Below, in pieces: positions 1 through 12,615 of a stretch of 64,000 bases of DNA. How positions within the stretch are numbered: position 1 is the first letter of the stretch; every line of letters starts with the position of its first letter. The translations under genes and the position numbers were made by a program. The notes under the pieces were generated by a model. It saw only the letters and a program-made list of their open reading frames with translations, was not told the origin of the DNA and ran no database searches. The DNA is taken from assembly GCF_051401765.1 (NCBI RefSeq), contig NW_027480422.1, positions 29,936,001 through 30,000,000 on the forward strand, read 5' to 3'. This DNA comes from Calliopsis andreniformis. Lineage: Eukaryota; Arthropoda; Insecta; Hymenoptera; Andrenidae.

Positions 1-166
1 GCCTAGGTTGCCCGGAACGTAGAAATGACCATTACTTTCACACAGTTTGCAATTATTCATTTTATACGATGGAAAAACTGTTGTATTTGTATTGTATTTT
101 ATGCTTCTGGCGTTGTCTTCTTAGGCCCTAACTGTTCGAACTGGTGGAACAACGCCCTAGAATGAA
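1..166 (+). repeat. Representative satellite monomer (phase reference)
   Basis: First complete monomer, used here to define phase. Bases 1-20 hold an AvrII palindrome (CCTAGG, 2-7) and GCCCGGAACGT. Bases 25-27 are an ATG that opens most spurious frames. Base 67-68 is a CpG in TATACGATGG that varies often in other copies. Bases 81-104 are AT-rich with two TTGTATTT motifs. Bases 109-115 (GGCGTTG) and 150-156 (CAACGCC) are perfect reverse complements. Bases 124-144 (GGCCCTA to TTCGATCTGG in most copies) are among the most variable. This copy differs from the majority at several positions, for example GAACTGG and GGAACAACG where most copies have GATCTGG and GGAGCAACG. Confidence 0.95.
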
Positions 167-606
167 GCCTAGGTTGCCCGGAACGTAGAAATGACCATTA
201 CTTTTACACTGGTTGCTATTATTCGTTCTTTATGATGGAAAAACTGTTGTATTTTTATTGTATTCTATGCTTCTGGCGTTGACTTCTTAGGCCCTAAATA
301 TTCGATCCGGTGGAGCGTCGCCCTAGAGTGAAGCCTAGGTTGCCCGGAACGTAGAAATGACCGTTACTTTCACAATGTTTGCAATCATTAATAGTATACG
401 ATGGAAAAACTGTTGTATTTATATTGTATTTTATGCTTCTGGCGTTGACTTCTAAGGCCGTAGCTAATCGATGTGCTCGAGCAACGCCCTAGAGTGCAGC
501 CTATGTTGCACGGAACGTTGAAATGACCATAAGTTTCACTCTGGTTGCAATCATTCGTTTTATACAATGGAAAAACTGTTTTATTAATTTTATATTTAAT
601 GCTTCG

Positions 607-675
607 GGCGTTGACTTCTAAGGCCCTAACTACTCGATCCGGTGGAGCAACGCCCTAGAGTGAAGCCTAGGTTGC
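607..675. repeat. Paired dyad symmetries at the monomer junction (example copy)
   Basis: In this copy GGCGTTG (607-613) and CAACGCC (648-654) form a perfect 7-bp inverted repeat with a 34-bp loop. The right arm can alternatively pair across the monomer boundary. GCAAC (647-651) plus CTAG (655-658) are complementary to CTAG (667-670) plus GTTGC (671-675), giving a 9-bp stem with a 3-base bulge and an 8-base loop. Both arrangements recur in the majority monomer. Known: dyad symmetry is enriched in many centromeric satellites and has been proposed to favour cruciform structures. Whether it does anything here is unknown. Confidence 0.6.
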
Positions 676-2259
676 GCGGAACGTAGAAATGACCGTTACT
701 TTCACAATGTTTGCAATCATTAATTGTATGCGATGGAAAAAGTGTTGTATTTTTATTTTATTTTATGCTTCTGGCGTTGACGTCTAATGCCCTATCTACG
801 CGATCTGGTTGAGCAACGCCCTAGAGTGAAGCCTAGGTTTACCGGAGCGTAGAAATGACTATTACCTTCACACTGTTTGCAATTATTCCTGTTATACGGT
901 GGAAAAGCTGTTGTATTTATATTGTATTTAATGCTTCTCGCGTTGACTTCTAAGGCCATAGCTATTCGATGTGGTCGAGCAACGGCCTAGAGTGAAGCCT
1001 AGGTTGCCAGGAACGTAGAAATGACCATATCTTTCACACTGTTTGCAATTATTCCTGTTATACGGTGGAAAAGCTGTTGTATTTATATTGTATATAATGC
1101 TTCTGGCGTTGACTTCTAAGGCCCTATCTATTCGATCTGGTGGAGCAATGCCTCAGAGTTAAGCCTAGGATGCCCGTAACGTTGAAATGGCCATTACTTT
1201 CACACTGGTTGCAATTATTCGTTTTAGACGATGGAAAAGCTGTTGTATTTATATTGTATTTTATGCATCTGGCGTTGACTTCATAGGCCCTAACTATTCG
1301 ATCCAGTGGAGCAACGCCCTGGAGTGAAGTCTAGATTGCCCGGAACGTAGAAATGACCATTACTTTCACACTGTTTGCATTTATTCATTTTATACGATGG
1401 AAAAACTGTTGTATTTATATTGTATTTTCTGCTTCTGGCGTTGACTTCTTAGGCCCTAACTATTCGATGTGGTGGAGCATCGCCCTAGTGTGAAGCCTAG
1501 GTTGCCCGGAACGTAGAAGTGACCATTAGCTTCACACTGTTTGCAATTATTCCTGTTATACGATGGAAAAACTGTTGGATTTTTATTGTACTGTATGCTT
1601 CTGGCGTTGACTTCTAAGGCTCTATCTATTCGATCTGGTGGAGCAATGCCTCAGAGTTAACCCTAGGATGCCCGTAACGTTGAAATGGCCATTGCTTTCA
1701 CACTGGTTGCAATTATTCGTTTTAGACGATGGAAAAACTGTTGTATTTATATTGTATTTTATGCTTCTGGCGTTGACTTCTTAGGCCCCAAATATTCGAT
1801 CCGGTGGAGCATCGCCCTAGAGTGAGGCCTAGGTTGCCCGGAACGTAGAAATGACTATTACCTTCACACTGTTTGCAATTATTCCTGTTATACGATGGAA
1901 AAACTGTTGGATTTTTAATGTACTGTATGCTTCTGGCGTTGACTTCTAAGTCCCTAGCTATTCGGTCTGTTGGAGCAATGCCCTAGAGTGAAGCCTAGGT
2001 TGCCCGGAACGTAGAAATGATGATTACTTTCACACTGTTTGCAATTATTTATTTTATACGATGGAAAAACTGTTGCATTTATATTGTATTTTATGCATCT
2101 GGAGTTGACTTCTAACGCCCTAACTATTCGATCTGGTGGAGCAACGCCCTAGAGTGAAGCCTAGGTTGGCCGGAACGCAGAAATGACCATAACTTTCATC
2201 CTGGTTGCAATTATTCCTGCTTTACGATGGAAATACTGTTGTATTTCTATTGTATTCAA

Positions 2260-3300
2260 TGCTCCTGGCGTTGACTTCTAACGCCCTAACTATTCGATCT
2301 GGTGGAGCAACGCCCTAGAGTGAAGCCTAGATTTCCCGGAACGTAGAAATGACCATTACCTTCAGGCATGTTGCAATTGTTCCTGTTATGCGATGAAAGA
2401 ACTGTTGTGTTTTTCTTGTGTTTTATGCGTCTGGAGTTGTTTTCTAAGGCCCTGACTATTCGACCTGGTGGAGCAACGCCCTAGAGTGAAGCCTAGGATG
2501 CCCGCAACGTAGAAATGACCATATCTTTCACACTGGTTGCAATTACTCCTGTCATACGATGGAAAAACTGTTGCGTTTATTTTGAATTTTATGTTTCGGG
2601 CGTTGACTTCTTAGGCCCTAACTATTGGATCTGGTGGAGCAACGACCTAGGGTGAAGCCTAGGTTGCCCGGAACGTAGAAATGACCATAATTTTCATACG
2701 GATTGCAATTACTCGTTTTATACGATGGAAAAACTGTTGTATTTATATTGTATTTTCTGCGTCTGGCTTTTACTTCTAAGGTCCTATCTATTCGATATGG
2801 TGGGGCAACGTCCAAGAGTGAAGCCTATGGGGCCTGGAACGCAGAAATGACCATAACTTTCACACTGGTTGCAATCATTCCTGTTATACGATGGTAAAAC
2901 TGTTGTATCCCTATTGTATTCTTTGCTTCTGGCGTTGACTTCTTAGGCCCTAACTATTCGATCTGGTGGAGCAACGCCCTAGAGAGAAGCCTAGATTTCC
3001 CGGAACGTAGAAATGACCATTACCTTCAGGCATGTTGCAATTGTTCCTGTTATGCGATGAAAGAACTGTTGTGTTTTTCTTGTGTTTTATGCGTCTGGAG
3101 TTGTTTTCTAAGGCCCTGACTATTCGACCTGGTGGAGCAACGCCCTAGAGTGAAGCCTAGGATGCCCGCAACGTAGAAATGACCATATCTTTCACACTGG
3201 TTGCAATTACTCCTGTCATACGATGGAAAAACTGTTGCGTTTATTTTGAATTTTATGTTTCGGGCGTTGACTTCTTAGGCCCTAACTATTGGATCTGGTA
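2260..3300 (+). repeat. Local 4-monomer tandem duplication (664 bp)
   Basis: The rare variant ATTTCCCGGAACG followed by CTTCAGGCATGTTGCAATTG occurs at about 2,330 and again at about 2,994, exactly 664 bp (4 x 166) apart. The match runs about 340 bp, through the GCGTCTGGAGTTG monomer and the following AGGATGCCCGCAACG monomer, ending near 2,637 and 3,300. Confidence 0.85.
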
Positions 3301-3504
3301 GAGCAACGCCATAGAGTGAAGCCTAGATTGCCCGGAACGCAGAAATGACCATGACCTTTTCGCTTGTGGCAATTATTCCTTTTATGCGATGAAAAAACTA
3401 CTTCATTTTTATTGTAATTTATGCTTCAGGCGTTGACTTCTAAGGCCGTACCTATTCGATGCGGTGGAGCACCGCCCTAGAGGGAAGCCTAGGTTGCCCG
3501 GAAC

Positions 3505-4180
3505 GTAGAAATGACCATTACTTCCACACTGTTAGTAATTATTCATTTTATACAATGGAAAAGCTGTTGTATTTATACTGTATTTTATGCTTCTGGCGAT
3601 GACTTCCAAGGCACTCAGTATTCGATGTGGTGGAGCAACGCCCTAGAGCGAAACCTAGGTTGACCGGAACGCAGAAATGACCATTACTTTCACACAGGTT
3701 GCAATTATTCCTGTTATGCGATGGAAAAACTGTTGTATTTATTTTGTATTTTATGCTTCTGGCGTTGACTTCTTAGGCCCTAACTAGTGGATCTGGTGGA
3801 GCAACGCCCTAGGGTGAAGCCTAGGTTGCCCGGAACGTAGAAAAGACCATAACTTTCATACTGGTTGCAATTATTCGTTTTATACGATGGAAAAACTGTT
3901 GTATTTATATTGTATTTTATGCCACTAGCGTGAGCTTCTAAGGCCGTAGCTTTTCTATGGGATGGAGCAACGCCCTAGGGTGAAGCCTGGGTTGCCCGGA
4001 ACGTAGAAATGACCATTACTTCCACACTGTTAGTAATTATTCATTTTATACATTGGAAAAGCTGTTGTATTTATACTGTATTTTATGCTTCTGGCGATGA
4101 CTTCCAAGGCACTCAGTATTCGATGTGGTGGAGCAACGCCCTAGAGCGAAACCTAGGTTGACCGGAACGTAGAAATGACC
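3505..4180 (+). repeat. Local 3-monomer duplication (498 bp)
   Basis: A distinctive monomer with CTTCCACACTGTTAGTAATT, then GGCGATGACTTCCAAGGCAC, lies at 3,521 and again at 4,019, offset 498 bp (3 x 166). The match continues through AGAGCGAAACCTAGGTTGACC in both copies and is nearly perfect for about 160 bp. Confidence 0.85.
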
Positions 4181-5809
4181 ATTACCTTCACACAGGTTGC
4201 AATTATTCCTGTTATACGGTGGAAAAGCTGTTGTATTTATATTGTATTTAATGCTTCTCGCGTTGACTTCTAAGGCCATAGCTATTCGATGTGGTCGAGC
4301 AACGGCCTAGAGTGAAGCCTAGGATGCCCGTAACGTTGAAATGGCCATTACTTTCATACTGGTTGCAATTATTCGTTTTAGACGATGGAAAAGCTGTTGT
4401 ATTTATATTGTATTTTATGCATCTGGCGTTGACTTCTTAGGCCCTAACTATTCGATCCAGTGGAGCAACGCCCTAGAGTGAAGTCTAGATTGCCCGGAAC
4501 GTAGAAATGACCATTACTTTCACACTGTTTGCAATTATTCATTTTATACGATGGAAAAACTGTTGTATTTATATTGTATTTTATGCTTCTGGCGTTGACT
4601 TCTAAGGCCGTAGCTAATCGATGTGGTGGAGCAACGCCCTAGAGTGCAGCCTATTTTGCACGGAACGTTGAAATGGCCATAAGTTTCACTCTGGTTGCAA
4701 TCATTCGTTTTATACAATGGAAAAACTGTTCTATTAATTATATATTTTATGCTTCGGGCGTTGACTTCTAAGGCCCTAACTATTCGATCCGGTGGAGCAA
4801 CGACCTAGAGTGAAGTCTAGATTGCCCGGAACGTAGAAATGACCATTACTTTCACACTGTTTGCAATTATTCATTTTATACGATGGAAAATCTGTTGTTC
4901 TTATATTGTATTTTATTCTTCTGGCATTGACTTTTAAGGCCCTAACTATTCGATCTGGTGGAGCAACGCCCTAGAGTGAAGCCTAGGTGGCCCGGAACGT
5001 AGAAATGACCATTAGTTTCACACTGGTTGCAATTATTCATTTTATACGATGGAAAAACTGTTGTATTTATATTGTATTTTATGCTTCTGGCGTTGTCTTC
5101 TTAGGACCTAACTATTCCATCTGGTGGAGCAACGTCCTAGAGTGAAGCCTAGGTTGCCCGGAACGTAGAAATGACCATTACTTTCACACAGTTTGCAATT
5201 ATTCATTTTATACGACGGAAAAACTGTTGTATTTGTATTGTATTTTATGCTTCTGGCGTTGACTTCTTAGGCCCTAAATATTCGATCCGGTGGAGCATCG
5301 CCCTAGAGTGAGGCCTAGGTTGCCCGGAACGTAGAAATGACTATTACCTTCACACTGTTTGCAATTATTCATATTATACAGTGGAAAAACTGTTGTATTT
5401 ATTTTGTATTTTATGCTTCTGGCGTTGACTTCTTAGGCCCTAACCAGTGGATCTGGTGGAGCAACGCCCTAGGGTGAAGCCTAGGTTGCCCGGAACGCAG
5501 AAATGACCATAACTTTCATACTGGTTGCAATTATTCGTCTTATACTATGGAAAAGCTGTTGTATTTATATTGTAATTTATGCTTCTGGCGTTGACTTCTT
5601 AGGCCCTAACTATTCGATCTGGTAGAGCAACACCATAGAGTGTAGCCTAGATTGCCCAGAATGTAGAAATGTCCATTACTTTCACACTGTTTGCAATTAT
5701 TCATTTTATACGATGGAAAAGCTGTTGTATTTATATTGTATTTTATGCTTCTGGCGTTGACTTCTAAGGCCCTAGCTATTCGATTTGGTGGAGCAACGCC
5801 CTAGAGTGG

Positions 5810-8800
5810 AGCCTAGGTTGCCTGAAACGTAGAAATGTCCATTACTTTCACACTGTTTGCAATTATTCCTGTTAAACGATGGAAAAACTGTTATACCTTT
5901 ATCGTATTTTACGCTTCGGGCATTGACTTCTATGGCCCTACCTCTCCGATCTGGTGGAGCAACGCCCTAGAGTGAAGCCTAGGTGGCCCGGAACGTGGAA
6001 ATGACCATGACTTTCACACTGGTTGCAATTATTCCCGTTATACGATGGAAAAGCTGTTGTATTTATATTGTATTTTATGCTTCTGGCGTTGAATTCTAAG
6101 TACCTAGCTATTCGATCTGGTGGAACGACGCCCTAGAGTGGTACCTAGGTTGCCGGGGACGTGGAAATGGCCATCACTTTCACACTGGTTGCAATTATTC
6201 GTTTTATGCAATGGAAAAACTGTTCTATTAATTTTGTATTTAATGCTTCGGGCGTTGACTTCTAAGGCCCTAACTATTCGATCTGGTGGAGCCACGCTCT
6301 AGAGTGAAGCCTAGGTTGCCCGGTACGTCGAAATGACCATAGCTTTCACACTGATTGCAATTATCCCTTTTATACGATGGAAAAGCTGTTGGATTTTTAT
6401 TGTACTTTATGCTTCTGGCGTTAACTTCTTGGGCCCTAACTATTCGATCTGGTGGAGCTACGCCCTAGAGTGAAGCCTAGGTTGCCCGGAACGTAGAAAT
6501 GTCCAATACTTTCACACTGTTTGCAATTAATCATTTTATACGATGGAAAAGCTGTTGTACTTACATTGTATTTTATGCTTCTGGCGTTGACTTCTAAGTC
6601 CCTAGCTATTCGATCTGGTGGAGCAACGCCCTAGAGTGAAGCCTAGGTTGCACGAAACGTAGAAATGATCATAACTTTCACACTGTTTGCAATTATTCAT
6701 TTTATACGATGGAAAAGCTGTTGTATTTATATTGTATTTTATGCTTCTGGCGTTGACTTTTAAGGCCCTATCTATTCGATGTGGTGGAGCAACGCCCTAG
6801 AGTGAAGCCTAGGTTGACGGGAGCGTAGAAATGACCATTACCTTCACACTGTTTGGAATTATTCCTGTTATACGATGGAAAACTGTTGGATTTTTACTGT
6901 ATTTTATGCTTCTGGCGTTGACTTCTAAGGCCGTAGCTATTCGATGTGGTGGAGCAACGCCCTAGAGTGAAGCCTAGGTTGCCCGGAACGTAGAAATGAC
7001 CATCACATTCACACTTGTTGCAATTACTCCTGTTATACGATGGAAAAACTGTTATACTTTTATCGTATTTTATGCTTTGGGCATTGACTTCTATGGCCCT
7101 ACCTCTTCGATCTGGTGGAGCGGCGCCCTAGATTCAAGCCTAGATTGCCCGGAACGTAGATGTGACCATTACTTTCACACTGGTTGCAATCATTCGTTTT
7201 ATACGACGGAAGAACTGTTGTATTTATATTGTATTTTATGCTTCGGGCGTTGACTTCTAAGGCCCTAACTATTCGATCTGGTGGAGCAACGCCCTAGAGA
7301 CAAGACTAGGTTGCCCGGAACGCAGAAATGACCGTTACTATCACAATGTTTGCAATTACCCATTGTATACGATGGAAAAACTATTGTATCTTTATTGTAT
7401 TTTATGCTTCGGGCGTTGACTTCTAAGGCCCTAACTATTCGATCTGGTGGAGCAACGACCTGGAGTCAAGCCGAGGTTGCCCGGAACGTAGAAATGACCA
7501 TAACTTTCACACTGGTTGCAATTATTCCTGTTATACAATGGAAAACTGTTCTATATATTTTTTATTTTATGCTTCGGGCGTTGACTTCCAAGGCACTAAC
7601 TATTCGATCTGGACGAGCAACGCGCTAGAGTGAAGCCTAGGTTGCCCGGAACATAGACAAGACCATATCCTTCACACTCATTGCAATTACTCCTGTTATA
7701 CGATGGAAAAACTGTTGTATTTATATCGTATTTTATTCTTCTGGCGTTGACTTCTAAATCCCTAACAATTCGGTCTGCTGGAGCAACGACCTAGGGTGAA
7801 GCCTAGGTTGCCCGGAACGTAGAAATGACCATAACTTTCACACTGGTTGCAATTATTCGTTTTATACAATGGAAAGACTGTTGTATTTATATTGTATTTT
7901 ATGCATGTGGCATTCACTTCTAAGGCCCTAACTATTCGATGTGGTGGTGCAACGCCCTAGTGCGAAACCTAGGTTGTCCGGAACGTAGAAATGACAATTA
8001 CTTTCACACTTGTTGCAGTTATTCCTGTTATAGGATGGAAAAACTGTTGCGTTTTTATAGTATTTTATGCTTCTGGCGGTGAATTCTAAGTCCCTAACCA
8101 TTCGATCTGGTGGAGCACCGCCCTAGAGTGAAGCCTAGGTTGCCCGGAACATAGAAAAGACCATCACTTTCACACTGGTTGCAGTTAATCCTGTTATACG
8201 ATGAACAAACTGTTGGACTTTTATTGTACTTTATGCTTCTGGCGTTTACTTCTAAGGCCCTATGTATTCGATCTGGTGGAGCGATGCCTCAGGGTTAAGT
8301 CTAGGATGACCGGAACGATGTAGTGACCATTACTTTCACACTGGTTGCAATTATTCGTGATATACGATGGAAAAACTGTTGTACATATATCGTATTTTAT
8401 GCTTCTGGCGTTGACTTCTAAGGTCCTAGCTATTCGATCTCGTGGGGCTACGTCCAAGAGTGTAGCCTATGTTGCCCGGAACGTAGAAATGACCATAACT
8501 TTCACACTGTTTGCAATTAGTCATTTTATACGATGGAAAAGCTGTTGTATTTATATTTTATTTTATGCTTCTTGCGTTCACTTCTTAGGCCCTAACTATT
8601 CGACCTGATGGAGCACCGCCCTAGAGTGAAGCCGAGGTTGCCTGGAACGTAGAAATGACCATTACCTTCACACTGGTTGCAATTATTCGTTTTATACGAT
8701 GGAAAAACTGTTGTACATATATCGTATTTTATGCTTCTGGCGTTGACTTCTTAGGCCCTAACTATTCGATCGCGTGGAGCAATGCCTTAGAATTAAGTCT

Positions 8801-11800
8801 AGGATGCCCGGAACGTAGATATGACCATCACCTTCAGTCTGCTTCCAATTATTCCTGTTATACGATGGAAAAACAGTTGTATTTTTATTGTATTTTATGC
8901 GTCGGGCGTTGACTTCTAAGGCCCTAACTATTGGATCTGGTGGACCAACGCCCTAGACTGCAGCGTAGGTTGCCAGGAACGTAGAAATGACCATCACTCT
9001 CACACTGTTTGCAATTATTCCTGTTATACGATGGAAGAACTGTTCTTCTTATATTGCATTTTATGCTTCGGGCGTTGACTTCTAAGGCCCTAACTATTCG
9101 ATGTGGTGGATCAACGCCCTGGAGTGAAACCTAGGTTGCTCGGAGCGTAGGAATGACCATTACCTTCACACAGTTTGCAATTATTCCTGTTATACGATGG
9201 AAAAACTGTTGAATATTTATTGTATTTTATACTTCTGGCGTTGACTTCTAAGGCCCTAACTATTCGATCTTGTTGGAGCAACGCCCTATAGTGAAGAATA
9301 GGTTGCCCGGAATCTAGAAATGAACAGTACTTTCACACTGGTTGCAGTTACTCCTGCTATACGATGGAAAGACTGTTGCATTTTTATTGTATTTCATGCT
9401 TCTGGCGTTGAATTCTAAGTCCCTAGCTATGCGATCTGGTGGAGCAACGCCCTAGAGTGAAGCATAGGTTGCGCGGAACGTAGCAATGATCATAACTTTC
9501 ACACTGGTTGATATTATTCGTTTTATATGATGGAAAAACTGTTGCATTTATATTGTATTTTATGCTTCTGGCGTTGACTTCTTAGGCCCTAACAGTTCGA
9601 TCTGGTGTAGCAACGCCATAGTGTCAAGCCTAGGTTGCCCGGAACGTAGATATGACCATTACTTTCACGCTGGTTGCAATTATTCGTTTTATACGATGGA
9701 AAAACTGTTGCATTTATTTTGTATTTGGTGCTTCTGGCGTTGACTTTTTAGACCCTAACTATTGGATCTGGTGGACCAACGCCCTAGAATGAAGCCTAGG
9801 TTGCTCCGAACGTAGAAATGACCATTACTTTCACTCTGGTTGCAATTATTCATGCCATCCGATGGAAAAACTGTTGTATACTTATTTTATTTTATGCTTC
9901 CGGCGTTGACTTCTAAGGCCCTAACTCTTCGACCTGGTGGAGCAGTGCCTCAGAGTTAAGTCTAGGATGCCCGGAACATAGAAAAGCAAATTACCTTCAC
10001 ACTGGTTGCAATTATTCCTGTTATACGATAGAAAAACTGTTGCATCATTATTGTATTTTATGGTTCGGGCGCTGACTTATAGGAACCTAAATATTCGATC
10101 TGGTGGAGCAACGCCCTAGATTGTAGCCGAGGCTGCCCGGAACGTAGAAATGACCATAACTTTCACACTCGTTGGAATTATCCTTTTTATACAATGGAAA
10201 AACTGTAGCATTTATTTTGTATTTTATGCTTCTGGCGTTCACTTCTTAGGCCCTAACTATTCGATCTGATTGAGCAACGCCCTAGAGTGAAGCCTAGGTT
10301 GCCCGGAACGTAGAAATGACCATCATCTTCTCTCTGGTTACAATTAATCCTTTTATACGATGGAAACTCTGTTGTATTTATATTGTATTTTATGCTTCTG
10401 GCGTTGACTTCGAAGGCCCTAACTATTGGTTCTGGTGGACCAACGCCATAGAGTGAAGCCTTGGTTGCCCGGAACGTGGAAATGACCATCACTTTCACAA
10501 TGGTTGCAATTATTCGTGATATACGATGGAAAAACTGTTGTACATATATCGTATTTTATGCTTCTGGCGTTGACTTCTTAGGCCCTCACTATTCGATCTG
10601 GTAGAGCAACGACCTAGGCTGAAGCCTAGGTTGCCCGGAACGTAGAAATGACCATAACTTGCATACTGGTTGCAAATATTCGTTTTATACGATGAAAAAA
10701 CTGTTGTATTTATATCGTATTTTATGCTTCAGGCGTTGACTTCTTAGGCCCTAACTATTCGATCTGGTGGCACAACGCTATAGAGTGATGCCTAGGTTGC
10801 CCGGAATGTAGAAATGATCAGTACTTTCACACTGGTTGCAGTTACTCCTGTTATACAATGGAAAAACTTTTGCATTTTTATTGCATTTTATGCTTCTGGC
10901 GTGGAATTCTAAGTCCCTAACTCTTCGATCTGGGGGAGTAACGCCCTAGACTGAAACCTAGGTTGCCCGGAACGTAGAAATGACCATTACTTCCACACTG
11001 GTTGCAATTATTCATGCTATATGATGGAAAAACTGTTGTATTTTTACTGTATTTCATGCTTCTAGCGCCGAATTCTTAGGCCCTAACTATTCGATCTGGT
11101 GGAGCAACGCCCTAGAGTGAAGCCTAGGTTGCTCCGAGCGTAGAAATGACCATAACTTTCATACTGGTTGCAATTATTCCTGTTACACGATGGAAAAACT
11201 GTTGTACATATATCGTATTTTATGCTTCTGGCGTTGACTTCTTAGGCCCTAACTATTGGATCTGGTGGAACAACATCCTAGGGTGATGCCTAGGCTTCCC
11301 GGAACGTAGAAATGTCCATAACTTTCACACTGGTTGCAATTAATCCTGTTATATAATGGAAAAACTGTTTTATTTGCATTGTATTTTATTCTTTGGGCGT
11401 TGACTTCTAAGGCCCTCGCTATACGATCTGGTGGAGAAACGACCTAGCGTGAATCCTAGGTTGCCCGAAACGTTGAAATGACCATTACTTTCACTCTGGT
11501 TCCAATTATTCATGCTATACGATGGAAAAACTGTTATATTTTTATTGTATTTTATGCTTCTGGTGTCAACTTCTTAGGCCCTAACTATTCGATCTGGTGG
11601 AGCAACGCCCTAGGGTGAAGTCTAGGTTGCCCGGAACGTAGAAATGACCATAACTATCTGACTGCTTGCAATTATTCGTTTTATACGATGCATAGACAGT
11701 TGTATTTATATTGTATTTTATAGTTATGGCGTTGGCTTCTAGGGCCGTAGCTATTCGATGTGGTTGAGCAACGCCCTAGAGTGAAGCCTAGGTTGCCCGG

Positions 11801-12615
11801 AACGTAGAAATGACCATTACTTCCACACTGTTTGCAATTATTCGTATTATACAGTGGAACAACTGTTGCATTTATATGGCATTTTATGCTTCTGGCATTG
11901 ACTTCTAAGGCCCTAACTATTCGATCTGGTGGAGCAACGCCCTAGAGTGTAGCCTAGGTTCCCCGGAACGTAGAAATGACCATAACTTTCACACTGGTTG
12001 CAATTATTCGTTTTATAAAATGGAAAGACTGTTGTATTTATACTGTATTTTATGGATCTGGCGCTGACTTCTAAGTCCCTATATATGCGATCTGGTGGAG
12101 CAACGCCCTACAGTTAAGCCTAGGTTGCCCCGAACGTAGACATGACCTTTACTCTCACACTGTTTGCAAATATACATCATATACGATGGAAAAGCTGTTG
12201 TATTTATATTGTATTTTATGCTTCTGGCGTTGACTTCACAGGCCCTAACTATACGATCTGGTGGAACAACGCCCTAGGGTGAAGCCTAGGTTGCCCGGAA
12301 CGTGGAAATGACCATAACTTTCATACTGGTTGCAATTATTCGTTTTATACGATGGGAAAACTGTTGTATTTATATTGTATTTTATGCTTCTGGAGTTGAC
12401 TTCAAAGGCCGTAGCTGACCGATGAGGTGGAGCAACGCCCAAGAGTGAAACCTAGGTTGCCCGGAACGTAGAAATGACCATCACTATCACACTGGTTGCA
12501 ATTATTCTTGTTATACGATGGAAAAACTGTTGTATTTATATTATATTTTATGCTTCAGGCGTTGACTTCTAAGGCCGTAGCTATTCGATGTGGTGGAGCA
12601 ACGCCCTAGAGTGAA
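5810..12615 (+). repeat. 41-monomer block, copy 1 (complete)
   Basis: About 6,806 bp. The left edge is marked by the variant GCCTGAAACGTAGAAATGTCC at about 5,819. Exactly the same junction recurs at about 12,625, where copy 2 begins. The left part (5,810-6,642) matches copy 2 at offset 6,805 and the right part (8,465-12,615) at offset 4,981. The two offsets differ by 1,824 bp (11 monomers), so copy 2 is internally deleted. Substitutions between the copies are few (see copy 2). Confidence 0.9.
6642..8464 (+). repeat. Eleven-monomer segment absent from copy 2
   Basis: Present in the first 41-monomer block only. It holds variants not carried into the 12,616-17,605 copy, such as the monomers with CATTGACTTCTATGGCCCTA followed by TGGAGCGGCGCCC (7,079-7,128) and TTGCCCGGAACATAGACAAG (about 7,641). 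It is bounded on both sides by the same monomer phase (GCCTAGG/GCCTATG). Confidence 0.8.

Larger units (their letters stand above)
1..5810 (+). repeat. Divergent monomer zone, left side
   Basis: About 35 monomers with more mutual divergence than the interior blocks and no long near-identical duplication. Older relationships are visible. About 870-1,000 matches 4,190-4,320 at offset 3,320 (20 monomers). About 1,150-1,450 matches 4,305-4,605 at offset 3,154 (19 monomers). Variants such as GTGCAGCCTATGTTGCACGG (near 494) and TGCGTCTGGAGTTGTTTTCT (near 2,427) reappear only in the right-hand 10 kb of the window. Confidence 0.75.

Noticed and set aside
81..104. Internal subrepeat (TTGTATTT twice) as evidence that the monomer arose from a shorter repeat
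   Set aside because: It is only two 8-base AT-rich copies. The rest of the 166 bp shows no matching subunit structure.
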